9,605 nucleotides of DNA. Origin: Thermoflexales bacterium. GTDB taxonomy: Bacteria; Chloroflexota; Anaerolineae; Fen-1058. The DNA lies in assembly GCA_030834835.1 (NCBI GenBank), contig JAUQXD010000313.1, positions 1 to 9,605 of the forward strand, in the 5' to 3' direction. A program made the translations under genes and the position numbers. The notes below the pieces were generated by a model that searched no databases, was not told the DNA's origin, and saw only the letters and a program-made list of their open reading frames with translations. Positions 6,350-9,605 of this stretch are shown here, piece by piece (position 1 is the first letter of the stretch; each line of letters starts with the position of its first letter).

Positions 6350-6871
6350 TCACAACCGGATGTAGCGTTTCCACTCCGGCCGAATGTCCGACGACATGAT
6401 CAGGTAGTTGGTGCGCGGCGTCTTTGGCTCGTAATTGGGGTCGAAGAAACGCATGCCGGCTTCACGCATGGAGCGCCCGCCTTTGCGCTGCTGGCATTTG
6501 GGGCAGCAGGCCGTGGTATTGCTCCAGGTGTTGGGCGGGATGTTTTCGGCGCGGCAGTACCACTGCGGAATGATATGATCGATCGTGGCTTCGTGCGCGC
6601 CCAGCCGCTTGCCGCAAAACTGGCAGGTGTGATGATCGCGCGCCAGCACGCCGCGCCGGCTCCAGCCCACGCCGCGCCGGGGCACATTGACGTAGTAGCG
6701 CAATCGCAGCACGCTGGGCATGGGCTGGCGCGTGGCCTTAGAGCGCAGTTCGCGCCCCGGCAGCGCCTCCACCAGATCGACTTTGCCGTCCATCAGCAGG
6801 CCGATCGCGCGGCTCAACTTGACGACGGCCAGCGGCTCAAACGACGCGTTCAGCAGCAAAACGTTGATCAT
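6350..6871 (-). CDS. HNH endonuclease-fold protein with zinc-binding CxxC pairs
   Basis: This 173-residue protein belongs to a family common in Actinobacteria, Cyanobacteria and Chloroflexota that begins with a VLLLNASFEPL-type segment (residues 4-14), followed by a basic region and an HNH beta-beta-alpha-metal module. Cys83/Cys86 (CQFC) and Cys123/Cys126 (CPKC) form the structural zinc site. Asp98-His99 in TIDHIIP supply the first catalytic motif, and Asn118 (TWSNTTACC) the middle one. The third position after the second CxxC, usually Asn (CxxCNxxK), is Gln127 here (CPKCQQRKGG). The C-terminal ~30 residues (TPRTNYLIMSSDIRPEWKRYIRL) look complete. The ATG at 6871 has only a weak GGTTGGTGA before it. 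There is no adjacent methylase or toxin partner, so restriction is not implied; a cellular role is not established for this family. Confidence 0.85.
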   Translation of the reverse strand: MINVLLLNASFEPLAVVKLSRAIGLLMDGKVDLVEALPGRELRSKATRQPMPSVLRLRYYVNVPRRGVGWSRRGVLARDHHTCQFCGKRLGAHEATIDHIIPQWYCRAENIPPNTWSNTTACCPKCQQRKGGRSMREAGMRFFDPNYEPKTPRTNYLIMSSDIRPEWKRYIRL

Positions 6872-6951
6872 GGATCACCAACCCGATCTTACCCCCCGCC
6901 GGATAAACTCGTGTTAAGTTCGAATGATCTTTTCTTTACAAAGTACGGGAA

Positions 6952-7320
6952 TCAATCTACAGCGGTTCGACTGGCAGCAAGCACGTGGTTGCGGATGTCG
7001 TTGTTGAATTTGTACCGTCCTGAACACACATAGTATACACGAATATGCGTTCCATGCCTAGAAATGCGCTGTGTGACGCCGGACATGGCTCGCCCGCACG
7101 TACAGCGGATGTGGTCGCTCAGAAGATACGACTTTCGGGCGTTCCTGGTCGCCAGCTGGCTGTTGAACTCGCACCGCGATTGCGCTGCACATCCCAGACT
7201 ATCGTCAACAATTGGCGGCACTTCAACCACCACCTGCTCTTCACGCTGCGCTTGCCGCCAGTGCCAGCACGGCCAATCAATTTACCAAACCCGCACACTC
7301 TTGGCGGCCAGTGTGGCAAT
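6952..7320 (-). pseudogene. Remnant of a large serine recombinase (recombinase linker and zinc-ribbon region)
   Basis: Two overlapping minus-strand frames together read like the middle of a large serine recombinase. In the first (from 7319) FGKLIGRAGTGGKRSVK resembles the linker after the recombinase-domain GVWYFGK-type segment. After a frameshift near 7235-7250, the second frame gives REEQVVVEVPPIVDD, then NARKSYLLSDHIRC, TCGRAMSG and YYVCSGRYKF, the start of the zinc beta-ribbon. The zinc site has CTC instead of CxxC, and the second half lacks its closing Cys. The frame stops at 6954-6952, before the coiled-coil region, and a TAA at 7284-7282 blocks the second frame upstream. The catalytic N-terminal serine domain is absent; nothing like it is seen up to the next gene at 7423. 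This is a decayed fragment of a mobile element or phage integrase and fills most of the 6872-7422 gap. Confidence 0.7.
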
Positions 7321-7422
7321 CAACAGACTGGCGAAATTGATCGGGTAAATGGCAGCCTGCCGGCGGAATCCCGGATTGCGCCCATCACCCGCTCAGGCCG
7401 CATGCTCGATCGACCTCAGCAG

Positions 7423-8430
7423 TTAACGATCGTAGGCGAACAGGGCCGGCACGCCGCCCGTGTGTAGAAAGATGATTGGCTCACGGCTGCCGAGTTGGCC
7501 GCGCTGCGCCAGATCGAGCAGCCCCGCAAACGCCTTGCCCGTGTAGACCGGATCGAGCAGAATCCCTTCACTGCGCGCCAATCGCCGCACCGCCTCAATA
7601 CAGTCTTGAGTGAGAACAGCATAGCGCTCGCCGACATACGTACCTTCGATGAGCGGAACTTGATCGGATGTAAAGACGTGCAGCGCTCCCAGCCGCGAAC
7701 AGACTTCACTCGCCAGCCGCGCGATCGAGTCAGGAAAGCCCTGCCACAACCTGCCCACATCGATGCCCAGCAAGCGCAGCGGCGAGTTCAACAGCGTCAG
7801 TCCGGCCAGCAATCCGGCCAACGTTCCGCCCGATCCGGCAGCGACGATGAGCCAGGCGTGCTCGATTCCGGCGGCGCGTGTTTGCTCGTCAAGCTCGATC
7901 GCCGCTCGCAGGTAACCGAGGCAGCCGCGCCAGGTGTGTCCCCCGACGGGGATGAAGTAGTGCGCGCCCACTCGCAGCCAGGCCACCAGCCGCACCAGGC
8001 GGATCGTCTGCTCAAGCGTCATACTTGCACCGCCGCCGCCAAACGGAATGAAGTGCATCTGTGCGCCGAGCAGTTGATTGATCAGCAAGTTGCCGGTCAG
8101 TTGCGCCGGGCGTCGTTCGAAGTAGAAGAGATGCGGTTCAAGATGGCACTGCTGCGCGACGGCCGCCGTGAGCCGCGCATGGTTGGATTGCAGACCGCCG
8201 AACGTCACGATCTTGCGCGCCCGACGCTGTTGCGCGTCGGCCATCAAATACTCCAACTTGCGCGTCTTGTTGCCGCCCAGCGCCGGCCCGATCTCGTCGT
8301 CGCGTTTGAGGTAGATCGGCCGATCGAGTTCGCCGCTCAAGCGCGGCAGAAATTGCAGCGGCGTCGGATACTGCGCCAGCGACAGGCGCGGATACTCGTC
8401 CAATTTTGAGCGGAGCGCGTTAACGTTCAT
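7423..8430 (-). CDS. D-cysteine desulfhydrase-like PLP enzyme (ACC deaminase family)
   Basis: This 335-residue protein is a fold-type II PLP enzyme of the ACC deaminase/D-cysteine desulfhydrase family. LGGNKTRKLEYL (51-62) carries the PLP lysine, Lys55. GGLQSNHARL (78-87) contains the reactive-site Ser82, AAGSGGTLAGL (197-207) is the phosphate-binding loop, and DPVYTGKA (293-300) the active-site Tyr296. In ACC deaminase the residue after that Tyr is Glu and the later HxGG position is Leu; here they are Thr297 and Thr324 (HTGG), the pattern of D-cysteine desulfhydrases. Hence breakdown of D-cysteine or a related D-amino acid to pyruvate, sulfide and ammonia is more likely than ACC deamination. 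The ATG at 8430 overlaps the GMC gene's stop as ATGA, so translation is coupled. The same frame is open further upstream to 8670, but that stretch lies out of frame inside the GMC gene and is not homologous. Confidence 0.9.
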   Translation of the reverse strand: MNVNALRSKLDEYPRLSLAQYPTPLQFLPRLSGELDRPIYLKRDDEIGPALGGNKTRKLEYLMADAQQRRARKIVTFGGLQSNHARLTAAVAQQCHLEPHLFYFERRPAQLTGNLLINQLLGAQMHFIPFGGGGASMTLEQTIRLVRLVAWLRVGAHYFIPVGGHTWRGCLGYLRAAIELDEQTRAAGIEHAWLIVAAGSGGTLAGLLAGLTLLNSPLRLLGIDVGRLWQGFPDSIARLASEVCSRLGALHVFTSDQVPLIEGTYVGERYAVLTQDCIEAVRRLARSEGILLDPVYTGKAFAGLLDLAQRGQLGSREPIIFLHTGGVPALFAYDR

Positions 8431-9605
8431 GCGGCCATCAGATGCCGGGCCAGCCGCTTCGCCAACCCGATGATGGTCAGCACCGTCGGCCGCGCCAGCG
8501 CTTCGGGAAAGACGCTGGCATCGCACACATACAGTCCGCGCGTCTCCGTCTGCAAGTGCGTATCCACCAGCGTATTGATGCGCACCGTGCCGCTCGGATG
8601 CGTGCCGCGCAGCGGCGTCATGAAGAGCGTGTTTCGATCGGCGCCCGCTTCGATCAGGATGCGGCGGCACACTGCTTCGGCCTGCGCCAGTCTCGATCGA
8701 TCGTTGGCCGTCAACGGCTTGCTGATCGATCCGTCCGCAAACACCCCGCCCGATACCTCATCTTTGAGTTTGATCATGACGCCCAGAATGTGGTTCCAGC
8801 GCGGCCAGTACAACGGATAGCGCCAGCCGTTGAGCGCCGTGATCAGCGGATATAGCAGCCACGGATCGATCAAGGTGCTGAGCATGTAACCGGCTTCGAT
8901 GTTTTCCCACGACCACGTCATCGGCGGCTCATTGCCTGTGCCGCGCTCTTTGACGAAGCCATACACCATCACCGTCGTATCCATCGTCATGCCCTGGCCC
9001 GCTTCGCGGACGCCGGAAGATTGCAGGATGCGGGGCGTGCCGATACCGCCCGCTGCCAGCACGACCGTATCGGCACGCGCCACAAAAGCCCGACCGTTCA
9101 AGCGGCCCTCGACGCCGGTCACATGGCCATCTTCGCGCAGCACGCGATCGATGCGGGCCTGTGTGTGCAAAGTGGCTCCGGCGGCCACGGCCTCATCGAC
9201 GTATTCGGCGGCGCTCCACTTGGCCCCGCAGCGACAGCCCAGCATGCACTTCGCGCCACAGTCCAATTTATCCGCGCGAGCCGGCCGCATGAACTTGAGT
9301 TGCGGCTGCCAGTCATAGCCCAGCGCCTGCGCGGCCTGCGCGATGCGCGTAGAAGCAGTTCCGCGCAAATCGGCCGGCAGCGGCGCGAGGCTCAACTCTT
9401 CGATCGTTTCCGCGACTTCCGCATCGATGTCTACGCCGTACTTGAGCTTGAGCCAGTCCGGCGACGGCGCGGCACACCCACAGTACATGCTCGTCGCCCC
9501 GCCGACCATCAGCGGGCGGATGATGTTCAAGCCTTCTTTCGTGAACAGGAGACTGCGGCGATCAGCATAGATCAACGCGCCCAGATACGTGCCATAGTAG
9601 GCGCG
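8427..9605 (-). CDS. GMC-family FAD-dependent oxidoreductase, C-terminal part (5' end outside window)
   Basis: The frame is open to the right edge; 392 residues are visible and the N-terminal FAD-binding GxGxxG is missing. Visible hallmarks, in order, are: MVGGATSMYCGCA, matching the flavin-contacting GG segment; a Cys cluster CGAKCMLGCRCGAK (nt ~9260-9221) before AAEYVDEAVAAGATLHT, the pattern of long-chain alcohol oxidase-type GMC proteins; VVLAAGGIGTPRILQSSGV, the second FAD-contact block; and THPSGTVR (catalytic His, nt 8600-8598), with LYVCDASVFPEALARPTVLTI near the C terminus. GMC enzymes oxidise alcohols, sugars or sterols using FAD; the substrate here is not evident. A middle stretch rich in Trp and hydrophobics (WSWENIEAGYML to LYPLITALNGW) may be a membrane-association or substrate-binding region. 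The stop overlaps the next gene's ATG, so the two form an operon. Confidence 0.9.
   Translation of the reverse strand, partial: RAYYGTYLGALIYADRRSLLFTKEGLNIIRPLMVGGATSMYCGCAAPSPDWLKLKYGVDIDAEVAETIEELSLAPLPADLRGTASTRIAQAAQALGYDWQPQLKFMRPARADKLDCGAKCMLGCRCGAKWSAAEYVDEAVAAGATLHTQARIDRVLREDGHVTGVEGRLNGRAFVARADTVVLAAGGIGTPRILQSSGVREAGQGMTMDTTVMVYGFVKERGTGNEPPMTWSWENIEAGYMLSTLIDPWLLYPLITALNGWRYPLYWPRWNHILGVMIKLKDEVSGGVFADGSISKPLTANDRSRLAQAEAVCRRILIEAGADRNTLFMTPLRGTHPSGTVRINTLVDTHLQTETRGLYVCDASVFPEALARPTVLTIIGLAKRLARHLMAA

Noticed and set aside
6912..6941. Possible minus-strand promoter for the HNH gene (TTGTAA, 18 bp, TTAACA)
   Set aside because: The -10 box matches consensus at only two positions, so it is not distinguishable from chance.
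6575..7033. Plus-strand 152-codon open frame spanning the HNH start and the gap
   Set aside because: His/Gln/Ala-rich shadow of the HNH gene followed by non-coding-like sequence; no domain and no ribosome binding site.
7282..7392. Minus-strand 36-codon open stretch with a hydrophobic centre (AAIYPINFASLLIATLAA)
   Set aside because: It looks like the end of a membrane segment, but no start codon lies near its beginning and no ribosome binding site is visible; it overlaps the recombinase remnant in another frame. Too short to call.
7495..8409. Plus-strand 304-codon open frame opposite the PLP enzyme
   Set aside because: Gln/Arg-rich antisense shadow without motifs; the minus frame is a clear PLP enzyme.
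8431..8670. 80-codon N-terminal extension of the PLP enzyme
   Set aside because: It lies out of frame within the conserved GMC C terminus, and family proteins start near the ATG at 8430.

Overview
This is a bacterial chromosomal window of roughly 60% GC. It most resembles the phylum Chloroflexota (Anaerolineae or a neighbouring class). That placement is an inference from the gene mix: a membrane-anchored PknB-type kinase with a Pro/Thr/Ser-rich stalk, an M3 oligoendopeptidase, an F420-type PPOX-fold oxidoreductase, a stand-alone FmdE-family protein, an HNH protein of the type common in Chloroflexota, Cyanobacteria and Actinobacteria, and a heptad-unit intergenic repeat. No rRNA, tRNA or CRISPR array is visible.

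Layout. The left edge cuts into a Ser/Thr kinase: the end of the kinase domain, one membrane helix, a low-complexity stalk and an outer domain remain (3-929, +). A crotonase-fold enoyl-CoA hydratase follows (984-1757, +), closed by a textbook intrinsic terminator whose T-run overlaps the -35 box of the next promoter. That promoter drives an M3 oligoendopeptidase (1862-3565, +) and, 55 bp later, an HpnA-like NAD-dependent epimerase/reductase (3621-4586, +). The epimerase converges on an FmdE-family zinc protein (4658-5227, -). The two genes meet inside an inverted heptad repeat (4568-4663) that supplies both stop codons.

A 132-bp divergent promoter region separates the FmdE gene from a small monocistronic gene of unknown function with a strongly acidic tail (5360-5806, +). 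Its terminator hairpin is followed by a PPOX/F420-type oxidoreductase (5892-6290, +), which converges on an HNH-domain protein (6350-6871, -). Between 6872 and 7422 there is no intact gene, but the minus strand carries a frameshifted, truncated remnant of a large serine recombinase (6952-7320).

The right part is a minus-strand operon: a GMC-family flavin oxidoreductase cut by the window edge (8427-9605), then a D-cysteine desulfhydrase-like PLP enzyme (7423-8430) coupled to it by an ATGA overlap.

Most of this is ordinary housekeeping and metabolic sequence, and I see no clear novel multi-gene system. The observations most worth a second look are the heptad inverted repeat at a convergent gene junction, the roughly tenfold excess of the palindrome CGATCG, the recombinase relic, the uncharacterised acidic-tailed protein, the HNH protein lacking the usual third-motif Asn, and the coupled GMC/PLP gene pair.
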